Shown here: positions 7,875 to 16,400 of the stretch, piece after piece
Numbering within the stretch: position 1 is the stretch's first letter
Layout: each line of letters opens with the position of its first letter
Source: Nocardioides sp.
Lineage (GTDB): Bacteria; Actinomycetota; Actinomycetes; Propionibacteriales; Nocardioidaceae
Direction: 5' to 3'
NCBI RefSeq assembly: GCF_030655615.1
Contig: NZ_JAURVJ010000044.1
Coordinates: forward strand, 40,501-104,500
Length of the DNA: 64,000 nt
Program-made: the position numbers and the translations under genes
The notes under the pieces: generated by a model
Databases searched by the model: none
Seen by the model: only the letters and a program-made list of their open reading frames with translations
What the model was told of the DNA's origin: nothing

Positions 7875-8792
7875 ATGGTCTCCATGCACGGAGACACGAC
7901 ACCTGATTCCGGGACCGCCGTCGTCGAGCCTGGCCGGGCAGCTTCAGGCCATGGGGTTCTGCGGCTGAGTCACGTGCTCGAGTCCGCCGGTATCGCCGCC
8001 GAGGACGCCATCGTCATCAGGCACGTGTTCAAGACCGATGCGGACCACCTTCGCGGACCCGAGGACCTCGCCGACCGTGACAAGTTGCTTCTCTACACCT
8101 CACGGCAGGGCGTCGACGGCAAGGCGTTCCCAGCCAAGCCGCCGCGTTACTGGATCGTGTGCATCGGTGAAGGCCGCAACGCTCGTCTGATCACCGTCTA
8201 CGACAACCACGGCGAAGTGGAACGCTGGACTGCCGAGGATGGGTTCGAGGGCCGCACTTTCGACCTGCAAGAAACCGACCTGCTCGACACCTACCGACAA
8301 CGGCTGACCATCACCTGGTCCAACCCACGCCGCTGGTGTGTGTACGGCCCCACCGCAGCCAAGGGCGAAGTGGTGTCCCTGGCCGACCCGGTCGCCGAAC
8401 CGTTCCCTGGATTCGACTCCCTCATCTTGACCCAGGCGCAGCTACGCACGGTCGTCAACGACCCGCTCTACCAACACTGGCGCACCGCGCTGGAGTCGGT
8501 TCAAGGCATCTACCTCATGACCGATTCCAGCGACGGCCGCCACTATGTCGGCCAAACCGCTGGGGGCCAACGCATCCTCGGCCGCTGGTCGCAGTACGCA
8601 GGCAACGGGCACGGCGGTAATAAGGAGCTGCTCAGCCTGTTCCGCGACGACCCCCTTCACGCCGAGCACTTCGTCTACAGTCTGCTACGCGTGTTCGGGC
8701 CGTCTGTGGACCCCGAAGTCGTGTACGCCGCCGAGTCTCACTACAAGAACGCACTCATGACCCGACAACCGTTCGGCCTGAACTACAACTAA
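7875..8792 (+). CDS. GIY-YIG nuclease family protein
   Basis: 305 aa from the ATG at 7875 (a second ATG at 7884 is in frame; neither has a clear Shine-Dalgarno). Residues ~205-290 form a GIY-YIG domain: GIYLMTD, then HYVGQT, then a conserved Arg in ILGRWSQY and a late Glu-bearing helix (VVYAAESHYKNAL). The N-terminal 190 residues are a separate alpha/beta domain seen with GIY-YIG domains in other bacterial hypothetical proteins. It is probably a DNA endonuclease; whether it serves restriction, homing or repair is not evident. The gene stands alone and converges on the HEPN-like gene downstream. Confidence 0.7.
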   Translation: MVSMHGDTTPDSGTAVVEPGRAASGHGVLRLSHVLESAGIAAEDAIVIRHVFKTDADHLRGPEDLADRDKLLLYTSRQGVDGKAFPAKPPRYWIVCIGEGRNARLITVYDNHGEVERWTAEDGFEGRTFDLQETDLLDTYRQRLTITWSNPRRWCVYGPTAAKGEVVSLADPVAEPFPGFDSLILTQAQLRTVVNDPLYQHWRTALESVQGIYLMTDSSDGRHYVGQTAGGQRILGRWSQYAGNGHGGNKELLSLFRDDPLHAEHFVYSLLRVFGPSVDPEVVYAAESHYKNALMTRQPFGLNYN

Positions 8793-8851
8793 GTGCCGTA
8801 GCAAAACCTGTGATCGACATTCCGGCACACGTCGCGCCTCCCGGCCAACGC

Positions 8852-9568
8852 TCACGCCCGCTCAACGGTGGCGGAGTCCACCCACCGCGCTAGGACGCTG
8901 AAAGCGGCGAGCTGCTCCAACGCGACCTGTTCGTCGACGACCACGATCTCGTGGGACGTGGGGTTGCGGATCCCTGCGTACAGACCTTCCGCAAGAGTTC
9001 GAGCGCCACGGTGAACGCTCTGGTAAGTCTTGCTTCCGTCGTCCTGCATCGGGCGTAGGCGAGGTGCCCCGGGTTTGGGCGCATCGAGAGTGAACGCTTG
9101 GGCAAAGAGGTCTCCCTCAGAGATGTCGCGACGGCTTAGTTTCGCCTGTGCCTCCGTGTTGACCCGAATCGCGGACTGGGTGACAGCCACGGCGTGGTGT
9201 CCGGTTCGCCAGTAGGGAGCTGCAGCCTCCCAAACCCACGGGTGCAACCTTGACGCGTCCATTTCTGGCGCGTCGTCGCCGAGCCTGTCTCGGATCTCGT
9301 CTTCGCGCGTCAACATAAGCCGAGCTCTCGCCGCCCACTCCTGCAAGTGGGTCCAGCGACGTCGCTGCGCGACAGCGGGTTCCTTGGGCCAACCCGGAAT
9401 GACGCGGTCGATGATTTGCTCGACCACATGGGCTTGAGCCGCGGCGTCTGTTGATGAGCCACGTTGGACCGTGCCCATGTAGGCCGCGCTTGCTCGGTCG
9501 TCGGGGACTACCCGAGTGGTGATTGATAGGAAGAGGTCGATCTCACCGATAGCCCAGGTCTTGTCCAT
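8852..9568 (-). CDS. TIGR02391 (Ymh) family HEPN-like protein
   Basis: The start at 9568 is chosen because GGAG lies eight bases upstream; the frame is open for 14 more codons. The C-terminal third contains SVHRGARTLAEGLYAGIRNPTSH. This matches the TIGR02391/Ymh family, and RNPTSH fits the RNxxxH signature of HEPN ribonuclease-fold proteins. HEPN domains of this type often act as RNases in abortive infection or as scaffolds. The N-terminal two thirds is helical and not recognised. It is convergent with the GIY-YIG gene and has no obvious partner gene. Confidence 0.65.
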   Translation of the reverse strand: MDKTWAIGEIDLFLSITTRVVPDDRASAAYMGTVQRGSSTDAAAQAHVVEQIIDRVIPGWPKEPAVAQRRRWTHLQEWAARARLMLTREDEIRDRLGDDAPEMDASRLHPWVWEAAAPYWRTGHHAVAVTQSAIRVNTEAQAKLSRRDISEGDLFAQAFTLDAPKPGAPRLRPMQDDGSKTYQSVHRGARTLAEGLYAGIRNPTSHEIVVVDEQVALEQLAAFSVLARWVDSATVERA

Positions 9569-9911
9569 GCGAGTCACTCCGACAGCATGCACGAGGTCAC
9601 CGGCACTCAATTGCGTTAGCCCGGCTCCGACTCGGACGGAGGCTCGCGAGCCACTTATCCGGCCGCTTGACGGTCAGACCCGCGTACTGGTGTGGATGGG
9701 AGACGCTTCACCGACCGCGATGTCGCCAGAGGGCGGCGGGGCGACCTTGCTCCTTAGTTAGGAGCTCTGTCGGCCGCCTCGTTGGATCAGTTGTGCTGAC
9801 TGCATTTGAGGCGTTCCACTCTCGTCACCGCCGCAGCTCGTGGACGGAGAGGGCGGAGGGTTGAACTGACCGACTGTCCGAACCGGGGCGTCCCTCACGT
9901 GCCAGTTTGCT
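9569..9911. other. 343-bp gap without a supported gene
   Basis: Only short frames without ribosome-binding sites are present. I see no tRNA, terminator with U-tract or repeat in it. Confidence 0.5.
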
Positions 9912-10106
9912 CTAGGTCACAAGTCGAACGAGCTCGCGGATGAGAACCCCGACTCCCGCGCCGCCTCCGACAACGGCTGCAACTGCACCGGAGCTCCTCA
10001 GTACCTTGAGGCGGAGCGTTGGCCCCCAGCCCTGAAGCGCCAGTGCGCGGTTGGTTTTCTCCCGCTCGATGAGCAGGCGATAGAGCACTTCGCGCTTGAC
10101 CATCAT
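9912..10106 (-). CDS. Small single-pass membrane protein
   Basis: About 63 aa. A strong AAGGAG precedes two adjacent ATG codons (10106 and 10103); the second has better spacing. The N-terminus is basic and helical. Residues 38-58 are a Gly/Ala/Val-rich hydrophobic stretch (GAVAAVVGGGAGVGVLI) that would span a membrane, with a short basic tail. It is divergent from the sigma-factor pair across a 216-bp intergenic region. Function unknown. Confidence 0.55.
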   Translation of the reverse strand: MMVKREVLYRLLIEREKTNRALALQGWGPTLRLKVLRSSGAVAAVVGGGAGVGVLIRELVRLVT

Positions 10107-10322
10107 CGTCTCCTTCTGCGCTCATGGTTGAGGGTTCAGGGGCGAGCCAACTGACTTGTGTCGGCTTTCGTGCCACGTCCCGTGCGCCTCTACAACAACT
10201 AGGGCCGGGACAAGCGACATCTGTCCCACGAAACTTGACTGAAGGTTTTCCTACGTTGGAGGGACGTTTGCGCGAGCGACTGCCCCTATAAGTTTCGCAG
10301 GAGCAGCGACGACGGGGACGGG

Positions 10323-11069
10323 ATGACGACAGCCGGTGCATTGAGGGGAAGCTCTGGCCCTGAGCCAGCAGACCAGCATGCGCTCAATCTGCAGCGCGAT
10401 GGTGTCTGGGTGCTTGCCGTGAAGGAGGCTGGTTACTCGGGAGAGCCATTCGACCTGGGTGCAGACCTACTGATCGGATCGGCGGTCGAGCGCGTCAAGG
10501 CCATGGTCTTGACGGGACGGATGTTCGACGAGTGCGCCCGGCTGGGCCGCCCCGTCCCAAGTGCGACGGCCGGACTGAGACAACTGCGAGCGTGCCCCTC
10601 TGACCTGGACCTGTTGGCGTGGCACGTCGTCGAGCGGGCTTGGGCACGGTTCCTCCGCGACGCTCTGATGAGCTCGAAGTGGAACCCGGAAGGGGGCGCG
10701 ACCCTCGTTCAATGGTTGGTCGGCACCTGCATCCAAGAGTTCAAGGACAGCTACAAGCAATGGCTCCCTGGGTATCTGCGCCGAAGCGACATACTCGTGG
10801 ACCCCACCTCGATGACTGAGCTGTTGACGAACCCCAGCGGCATAGCCGCCGGAAGAGATGCCCCGCCGTTCTACCTAGATGAGGAGGCGGAGGACCTCCT
10901 AGAGCAGCTTCCTGACATCACGCAGCAGACGGTAGTACTGATTGCGCTGGGCTATTCAAAGACCGAGGTCGCAGCGATACTCGGGATCACACCCAGCGCG
11001 GTCCGAAGCCAACTAGCCAGAGCCCGCACTGCTCTCGACGAGCGGTATCCAGGACGGAGGCGGGCATGA
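10323..11069 (+). CDS. ECF-like sigma factor
   Basis: 248 aa. Residues ~190-245 look like sigma region 4: a helix LPDITQQTVVLIALGYS followed by the HTH TEVAAILGITPSAVRSQLAR, typical of ECF factors. Upstream, WNPEGGATLVQWLVGTCIQEF resembles the region-2 segment that binds -10 DNA in divergent sigma factors. The gene overlaps the next one by ATGA, and that one encodes only a region-2 domain. It probably directs RNA polymerase to a small set of promoters in this element; no anti-sigma gene is recognisable except possibly the divergent membrane peptide. Confidence 0.65.
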   Translation: MTTAGALRGSSGPEPADQHALNLQRDGVWVLAVKEAGYSGEPFDLGADLLIGSAVERVKAMVLTGRMFDECARLGRPVPSATAGLRQLRACPSDLDLLAWHVVERAWARFLRDALMSSKWNPEGGATLVQWLVGTCIQEFKDSYKQWLPGYLRRSDILVDPTSMTELLTNPSGIAAGRDAPPFYLDEEAEDLLEQLPDITQQTVVLIALGYSKTEVAAILGITPSAVRSQLARARTALDERYPGRRRA

Positions 11070-11566
11070 GCCCAATAGAGTCCGACATTGCCCCAGATCG
11101 CGCTTTGGTCGCGGGAGCTTCCTTCGCCGAGCCAGCAAACGTGGAGCTGGCAGAGCGCGCGTCTCTGACTCGGATCCGCGGTATGCGACGTGGAGTCGAG
11201 GAAGCCGTCCCCGCCACGGCTGTCGCCCAGCCCGAAGCCCTGCCGACAGAACTCACCGACTTCAACCTGCTCGTGAGCCGCTTCAAGGGCGAGCTGACGG
11301 CTCACTGCTACCGGATGAGCGGGTCCGCGCAGGAGGCTGAGGACCTGGTGCAAGAGACGTTCATGCGGGCTTGGACGCTCAGCTCTACTTTCCGCAACCG
11401 CAGCTCGGTGCGCACCTGGCTTTACCGGATCGCCACCAACGTCTGCCTGACGAACCTCGAACTCAAAGACCGCGCTCCAAAGCCCGCCGAGGTGAAGACC
11501 GAGAGCGGGTATCCATGGCAGCGGGAACTCGTTCAGGAATTCATCGAAGGAGGCCCTGGGGCGTGA
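11066..11566 (+). CDS. Sigma-70 region-2 protein lacking region 4
   Basis: 166 aa. Residues 68-135 are a well-conserved ECF region 2, with CYRMSGSAQEAEDLVQETF then SSVRTWLYRIATNVCL, close to SigG/ECF56-type factors. After ~30 more residues the frame ends; region 4 and the SnoaL-like tail of that class are absent, and I do not find them in another frame downstream. The first 65 residues are not sigma-like. Either it is a truncated sigma gene, or it works with the region-4-bearing product of the overlapping upstream gene, as in two-part sigma factors such as Bacillus SigO/RsoA. The ATGA overlap favours joint expression. Confidence 0.65.
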   Translation: MSPIESDIAPDRALVAGASFAEPANVELAERASLTRIRGMRRGVEEAVPATAVAQPEALPTELTDFNLLVSRFKGELTAHCYRMSGSAQEAEDLVQETFMRAWTLSSTFRNRSSVRTWLYRIATNVCLTNLELKDRAPKPAEVKTESGYPWQRELVQEFIEGGPGA

Positions 11567-12144
11567 CGACGGGCGTCCTGCCTCCAATTGCGAGCTTGAC
11601 GCACGTACTGGGATGGGGCGGCCCAACCTGAACCGTGCAGGGCGGCTCAGCAGGCTGGGCGCCGGGCGTGAGCGGCCGCATTGTTGGCAGGCGCTGCGCA
11701 CTTGCTGACCCGCCGGGGTCCGCCTTCGCTACTTCGATTGCCTGGGAAGGTTCCGAATCGTGGCGGGCCATCCGAGCTGCTCGTCGATCCCTAGCCTCGA
11801 TCGCACAAAACGTCGGACCGGGCGTTTCCGCCCGGCCCGACGCTTCCCTCGTCGTGCGCCCCCCTACCGCGCACGAGGGCCCCGGGCCTTCAAGGTGCCC
11901 GGGGGTTCGTGGGTCGGCTTCGGTCAGCCGACGTGGTCCCTGCTCAGTCGACTGAGGCCTGAACTGTCGGCAGGAGCAGCGCCGAGTCACCGTGGACCTT
12001 CAAGGTGCCCGGCTCGAACTTGCCGTCAGAGCGGCACACGGAGATCGCGAGACGCAGGTGGGCGTCGTCAGGGACCGCGACCCGGGTCGGGAGGAACTCG
12101 ATGAATGCCTGCGCTACGCGTCACGCGTGGGGACCCTGTGGTGC
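11567..12144. other. Non-coding stretch with clustered hairpins
   Basis: Stem-loops lie close together: 11811-11842 (14-bp arms, one mismatch, TTTC loop), 11846-11879 (CCCTCG/CGAGGG with GTGCGC/GCGCAC), and a third near 11912-11933 (GTCGGCT/AGCCGAC). CCTTCAAGGTGCCCGG is directly repeated at 11887 and 11997. The hairpins probably terminate transcription of the sigma pair and of the convergent minus-strand gene. No credible gene is seen. Confidence 0.5.
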
Positions 12145-13185
12145 TCAGGTGGCGAGGCGACCGGTCGCGCGGAGCACGTGGACCAGGAAGCCCGCCATTC
12201 GCACGAAGAGGTAGTCCACCTCAAGGTCTTCGACGTGGTCCTTATTCGTTTCGAAGTGGCGGATCTGCATTCGGTTGCCGATCTCGGTGAGATTGCGGGA
12301 CTCTGCGTCGAGGGCATCGCGCATGTAGCCGGAGGCCGCCCGGTCGAGCAGTGCCTTCGCCTGTAGCGCCTTGTTGCTGCCCGGTTCCAGCGTCTTCAGC
12401 CGTTCGAACGCGTCCCACAGTCGCTCCAGCCCTGCCCGCAGGTCATCGGGGTGGCGTGATAGGAAACGAGTGCGGGCCTCCACGATGAGCTCATCCAGTC
12501 GCGCATCGCCGGTGTCCGGCATCAGGTCGGCAACGACTTGTCGCCCTTCCGGGGGGCCGAGACGGGCGATCGTCAGGTCGGCTCGAAGCTCGAAAGCCAC
12601 ACCGCCGCGAGAGAGGAGCTCGTTGACCTCATCGCGATACCTCGAACGTCCGGCCGCACGATCGAACTTGAGCTCGTCATGGCTGAAGAACGGGTGGTAG
12701 CGGGCCTTTGAAGGCTTCGACACGCGCTGGGCCGCGAACTCGATCAGGTCGAAGATCGTCGCCGTCGCGGGTGCCTCCTTCGGCGCAGGCCAGGGCAGCG
12801 AGGGGACCAGTGCCTGAACCGTATCGAAGAAATTCGTACGGTTGGTTCCGATGGTTCCGCGTCCGTCGGGGCACGGTTCGGGGAACGCTTCTGCGAACCA
12901 GTCCGCGTCCAGTTTGACGTTCACCAGGCTGTGAAGTCCCCGCCAGGTCGAGTCGGGAACCTCTGTAGCGGTGCGGGGCACCGTTCCGCCGGTGCGATCG
13001 CTGTAGAACGAAGCGGGAACCATCTGGCCACGTTCGCAGATTCCTGGCCGACACACCTCTTGCGGCCCGGACGGACCGCGTGAGTCCACAGAAATTTCGA
13101 GCATTCGGCAGAGTCCGCATGGTCTGAGCTGGATCGAGATCTGCGATCGGCGGGGCGGGAGGGCCACCCGCTCAGCCCGCTCCAT
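12145..13185 (-). CDS. AbiJ-like hypothetical protein (possible HEPN)
   Basis: 346 aa from the ATG at 13185. Starts at 13263 and 13104 are also in frame, and the first would overlap vsr by two bases. The C-terminus (MQIRHFETNKDHVEDLEVDY followed by LFVRMAGFLVHVLRATG) resembles the conserved tail of AbiJ-type abortive infection proteins, which have HEPN folds. A CxxC (CGLC) followed by a later PGIC lies near the N-terminus. It is divergent from vsr and sits at the edge of the methyltransferase/helicase island, so it may be the toxic or sensing arm of that system. This assignment rests on motif resemblance only. Confidence 0.45.
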   Translation of the reverse strand: MERAERVALPPRRSQISIQLRPCGLCRMLEISVDSRGPSGPQEVCRPGICERGQMVPASFYSDRTGGTVPRTATEVPDSTWRGLHSLVNVKLDADWFAEAFPEPCPDGRGTIGTNRTNFFDTVQALVPSLPWPAPKEAPATATIFDLIEFAAQRVSKPSKARYHPFFSHDELKFDRAAGRSRYRDEVNELLSRGGVAFELRADLTIARLGPPEGRQVVADLMPDTGDARLDELIVEARTRFLSRHPDDLRAGLERLWDAFERLKTLEPGSNKALQAKALLDRAASGYMRDALDAESRNLTEIGNRMQIRHFETNKDHVEDLEVDYLFVRMAGFLVHVLRATGRLAT

Positions 13186-13261
13186 CCTCAGGCAACCCGT
13201 GTTGCTGTCGTAGCCATGCTGGGTGAAGTGGGAGGGCTTGCTCTCGGCGTACGGTCGCGAC

Positions 13262-13750
13262 ATGTCTCGTCCCGGGCCGGGTGGTCGACGACCACAGGCA
13301 TCATCGAAAGATGCGACGAGCTCACCTTCTGGCTCGTGGGCCAGCAGTCCTGCGACCCGGAAGGTCATGCTCGGCAACCGGAGGCGCGACACGAAGCCCG
13401 AGTTGCGGGTCCGTAGTCGGCTGCACGCTCGAGGGTTGCGATACCTCGTCGACAAGGCGCCCATCCCGACAGTTCGCAGCCGTGCCGACCTGGTGTTTCG
13501 GGGGTCGCGGGTAGCCGTGTATATCGACGGATGCTTCTGGCATGGGTGCCCTTTACACCACACCGTGGCCAAGTCGAACCAGGACTACTGGGCCGCCAAG
13601 CTTGCAGCGAACCGTGAGCGGGATGAACGGGTAGTGCGGACACTCGAAGCTGCTGGGTGGCTGCCGCTACGGTTCTGGGAACACGAGGATCCGGATTTGG
13701 TGGCCTCCGAGGTCGAAAGGTGCGTGCGCGCTCGGGGCGCATGGAGGTAG
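13262..13750 (+). CDS. vsr: Very short patch repair endonuclease (Vsr)
   Basis: 162 aa. The Vsr core is clear: RRRDTKPELRVR near residue 45, then the catalytic strand ADLVFRGSRVAVYIDGCFWHG, then NQDYWAAKLAANRERDERV and a final LEAAGWLPLRFWEHED. Vsr nicks 5' of the T in T:G mismatches left by deamination of 5-methylcytosine, so it normally accompanies a C5 methyltransferase; one lies 4.6 kb downstream. The ~45-residue Pro/Ser-rich N-terminal extension is longer than usual and the true start may be further in. Confidence 0.9.
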   Translation: MSRPGPGGRRPQASSKDATSSPSGSWASSPATRKVMLGNRRRDTKPELRVRSRLHARGLRYLVDKAPIPTVRSRADLVFRGSRVAVYIDGCFWHGCPLHHTVAKSNQDYWAAKLAANRERDERVVRTLEAAGWLPLRFWEHEDPDLVASEVERCVRARGAWR

Positions 13751-14168
13751 CCCCGTGCCACTAGGCGGTGGTGGCGCCTTGGTCAGCCGGACGACAACGT
13801 GTCCTGCAAAGCCCGCGTAGAGTGCACAGGACGACCAGCAACAGTGCCAGCTATTCGTTCGCCCTGGCGTTGTCTCCGCCGGGGTTCTTCGTTTGGGCAG
13901 GACCGGTTCGGGTGCGGACGCGACGCGGGTGCAACTTCAAAGGTGGCCTTGACAAGGCGGATACGGCAGTGAACCCTCAAGGTTCAATATCCATCTGCTC
14001 GTGCCTCACCCAGGTGCACGGAGTTTCGGCGCAGCCAGACTGTCTCGATGCTCCCGTCCTAGGTAGCGGTCCGACCGGAGGGGCTTTTTCATACCCAGAG
14101 CACATTGCGGTGTGTTCTGACCGTCCCGCCGATCACCGGCACGGGCTCGTCGACCCCAGGAGGTCAAC
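13751..14168. other. 418-bp leader of the helicase/methyltransferase operon
   Basis: No supported gene. An inverted repeat CAGAGCACA/TGTGTTCTG (14096-14119, one mismatch) lies 50 bp before the start of the 743-aa gene and is a candidate operator or promoter element. A strong AGGAGGT stands just upstream of that gene. Confidence 0.4.
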
Positions 14169-16400
14169 GTGTCCCGCAACATCACCCGCACAGCCAAGTC
14201 CTCGCTCAGCCAGACGAGTAGCGCGGTCTTGCACCCGCTCAGCGATCCAGATCTGGCACCCCCCGCCAGCCGACTCGAGGGCCGCCCGCTCCGGCCAATC
14301 GCCTTCCGACCGGAACGCAGCAGCACCCGGCAGTCAGACGGGGCAGGCCTCACAAAGGTCGGCAGCCGCTTCCGCGACGTGTTCGCCGAGATCCACCACA
14401 TCGACCCCGACGACGTCGATCTCGGTCTCATCAGGCTCATCGAAGCCCTCAACGCCGACACCGACCGCAACCACGCCTTTCTGTCGGCTCCGCAGACAAA
14501 GCGAACCGAGTTCGGGGTTCTCCACCAGGTGCGATTCCTGGTCAACGTCCCGCTCGTCCTGCCATGGCTGACCAACGGCCGCGCACTGCGGCGACTCGGA
14601 TCCGCGCTCGGCGGCCACACCAAGCTCCTGACCACTGCGGTTGACCACGACCGTTACGACTTGCCTGTCATGGAGGTCGACGACGCCGAGGCCGTACTGC
14701 AGATCATCAATGCTCAACGTCACCTCGTGAAGCTCGACTCCTACACCTCAGCGGATCCCAAGAAGCGCAGCCGCATCGACAGCATCGTCCAGTTCGGGGT
14801 CCTTGAGCCGCCCGACATCATGCTCACCCAACTCGTCTCCGGAACCGGGTCGGCCTGGGTAGCCGAGGCCGCAGAAGGCGCACAGCGCTTGTTCTCATCG
14901 CTGCTCGGCCTAGACGCTCTCGCCCTGCGATCCGTTCATACCCTCGCCACTGCCCACTGGTTCGACGGAGGCGGCGCCCGGCTGCGTGACTACGACGCCG
15001 ACGACGTCCGCGCGTTGGAGGAAGCACTGCGGTTCAAGACAACAGCCGCCGCGGGGTACTTCCCCGGGGCCGACCAGGACGTCTGGCTCAACGACGTCGC
15101 CGAGCACAACCCCGCAGCCGTGGCGTTTCAGCTCATGCGAACGATGCCGGTCAACCTCACGTTGCGAGTCCAGCCCGACCCCGTCACCACGGCACAAGAA
15201 CGAAACCCGGTCTCGGCGACCATCCAGGAACTCATCCGCAGCTATCACGTCCCCGGCAAAATGAAGGACGCCTGGCAAGAAGCCGACGTGCACGGCCTAG
15301 TCGCCATCGGCGTCATCGACGAGTTACTCGCACAGCGTCGAGTCTCTCAGGCAGAACGATCGGCGTGGCTGGGCGAGCAGACGTTGCCCTGGGCCGGTCC
15401 CAACGTCGACGGCAACGGAGCGGCGGGCAACCGGTTGATCTCTGCCACCCGCCTAATGGCGGCTATGACCGCCGAAGACGCTGTAGCCGCGACCGAACAC
15501 GACCGCGAACCGTCGTTAAGCGTCGTCAACCGCCTTCTGCGTCAGAACAGCACCAGGGTGCACCCCGACCAGCGCGCCAAGGTCGCCGCGGCGCAGGCCA
15601 TCGCAGCACTACACCTCCACAGCACCGGCGACGAAGCGACCATCGCTGCAGCGCTCGCCGCGACCTTCCGCTCCAACTGGTTCTGGAAGACCAGCGACCA
15701 CACGGGCGTCCCCTGGACCACTCAGCTCATGCGACCCGTCGCCCACTTGGCTGAAGACGCCCAGGCCGAGCGCCGGGCCGCTGGCCAGGATGGAAGTTCC
15801 AATGCCGGGCCCGCCCAGCGAGCGCTCGCCGCCCTGGGAGCGGTCGCTTTGATCGCCAACCCGGGGCTGATCGCCAGCGGCGAAGCGCTGACGCAAACCG
15901 GACGAGGCGGCGGCGGTAAGTCCGCCGACGTCAAGGCCTCGGACCCCAGCGTCCTCCTGCAACGCATGATTCAACACGAGCATGGGATTCACCAGCTTCA
16001 CGACGCGATCAGCGCGCTCACGGCCGCTGCTGAGCCGACCGCTCCGCTCGACCGAAAGTCGCGCGAGGTGCTCGGAGACATCATGCTGCGAGGCATGTGG
16101 TTGGGCAGCAACCGCGACCCCAGCAAAACTCCCCAGGCCGAGTTCGCGCGTCGCCTCCAGGAACTCGCCGACCAGGTCAAGGCATGCGTCGATGAGTCGG
16201 AGGCTCTGCGCGGAGAGACCCCGGACAGCATCCTTGAGGTCGAGCGTGACGAGGACTCACCCGAAGAAGACCCCCTCTACGAGGTAGTGGGCATCAACGA
16301 GCAGACCGCAGAAGACGCGCTGCAGCAGCTGCTCCGGCTCAACGACTTCTTCTCGACCGGCAAGGCCTACGCGAGGGCCGCTGCTCGCATCAGTCGATGA
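14169..16400 (+). CDS. Large protein of unknown family in defence island
   Basis: 743 aa from a GTG with a perfect-looking AGGAGGT five bases upstream. I recognise no domain. It is predominantly helical and acidic at the C-terminus (residues ~680-715, EVERDEDSPEEDPLYEV). Gly/Ala-rich and charged spacers lie near 555-585, and a basic, Ser/Arg-rich first 60 residues could bind DNA or be flexible. It overlaps the SNF2-like helicase gene by ATGA, so the two products are probably made together and may form a complex. The linkage to a helicase, C5 methyltransferase, Vsr and PD-(D/E)XK protein suggests a structural or sensing subunit of a restriction-like system. Confidence 0.7.
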   Translation: MSRNITRTAKSSLSQTSSAVLHPLSDPDLAPPASRLEGRPLRPIAFRPERSSTRQSDGAGLTKVGSRFRDVFAEIHHIDPDDVDLGLIRLIEALNADTDRNHAFLSAPQTKRTEFGVLHQVRFLVNVPLVLPWLTNGRALRRLGSALGGHTKLLTTAVDHDRYDLPVMEVDDAEAVLQIINAQRHLVKLDSYTSADPKKRSRIDSIVQFGVLEPPDIMLTQLVSGTGSAWVAEAAEGAQRLFSSLLGLDALALRSVHTLATAHWFDGGGARLRDYDADDVRALEEALRFKTTAAAGYFPGADQDVWLNDVAEHNPAAVAFQLMRTMPVNLTLRVQPDPVTTAQERNPVSATIQELIRSYHVPGKMKDAWQEADVHGLVAIGVIDELLAQRRVSQAERSAWLGEQTLPWAGPNVDGNGAAGNRLISATRLMAAMTAEDAVAATEHDREPSLSVVNRLLRQNSTRVHPDQRAKVAAAQAIAALHLHSTGDEATIAAALAATFRSNWFWKTSDHTGVPWTTQLMRPVAHLAEDAQAERRAAGQDGSSNAGPAQRALAALGAVALIANPGLIASGEALTQTGRGGGGKSADVKASDPSVLLQRMIQHEHGIHQLHDAISALTAAAEPTAPLDRKSREVLGDIMLRGMWLGSNRDPSKTPQAEFARRLQELADQVKACVDESEALRGETPDSILEVERDEDSPEEDPLYEVVGINEQTAEDALQQLLRLNDFFSTGKAYARAAARISR

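Noticed and set aside
13363..13572. Extension of the AbiJ-like gene up to 13572
   Set aside because: It would run antisense through the catalytic part of vsr, so the start was placed at or below 13263.
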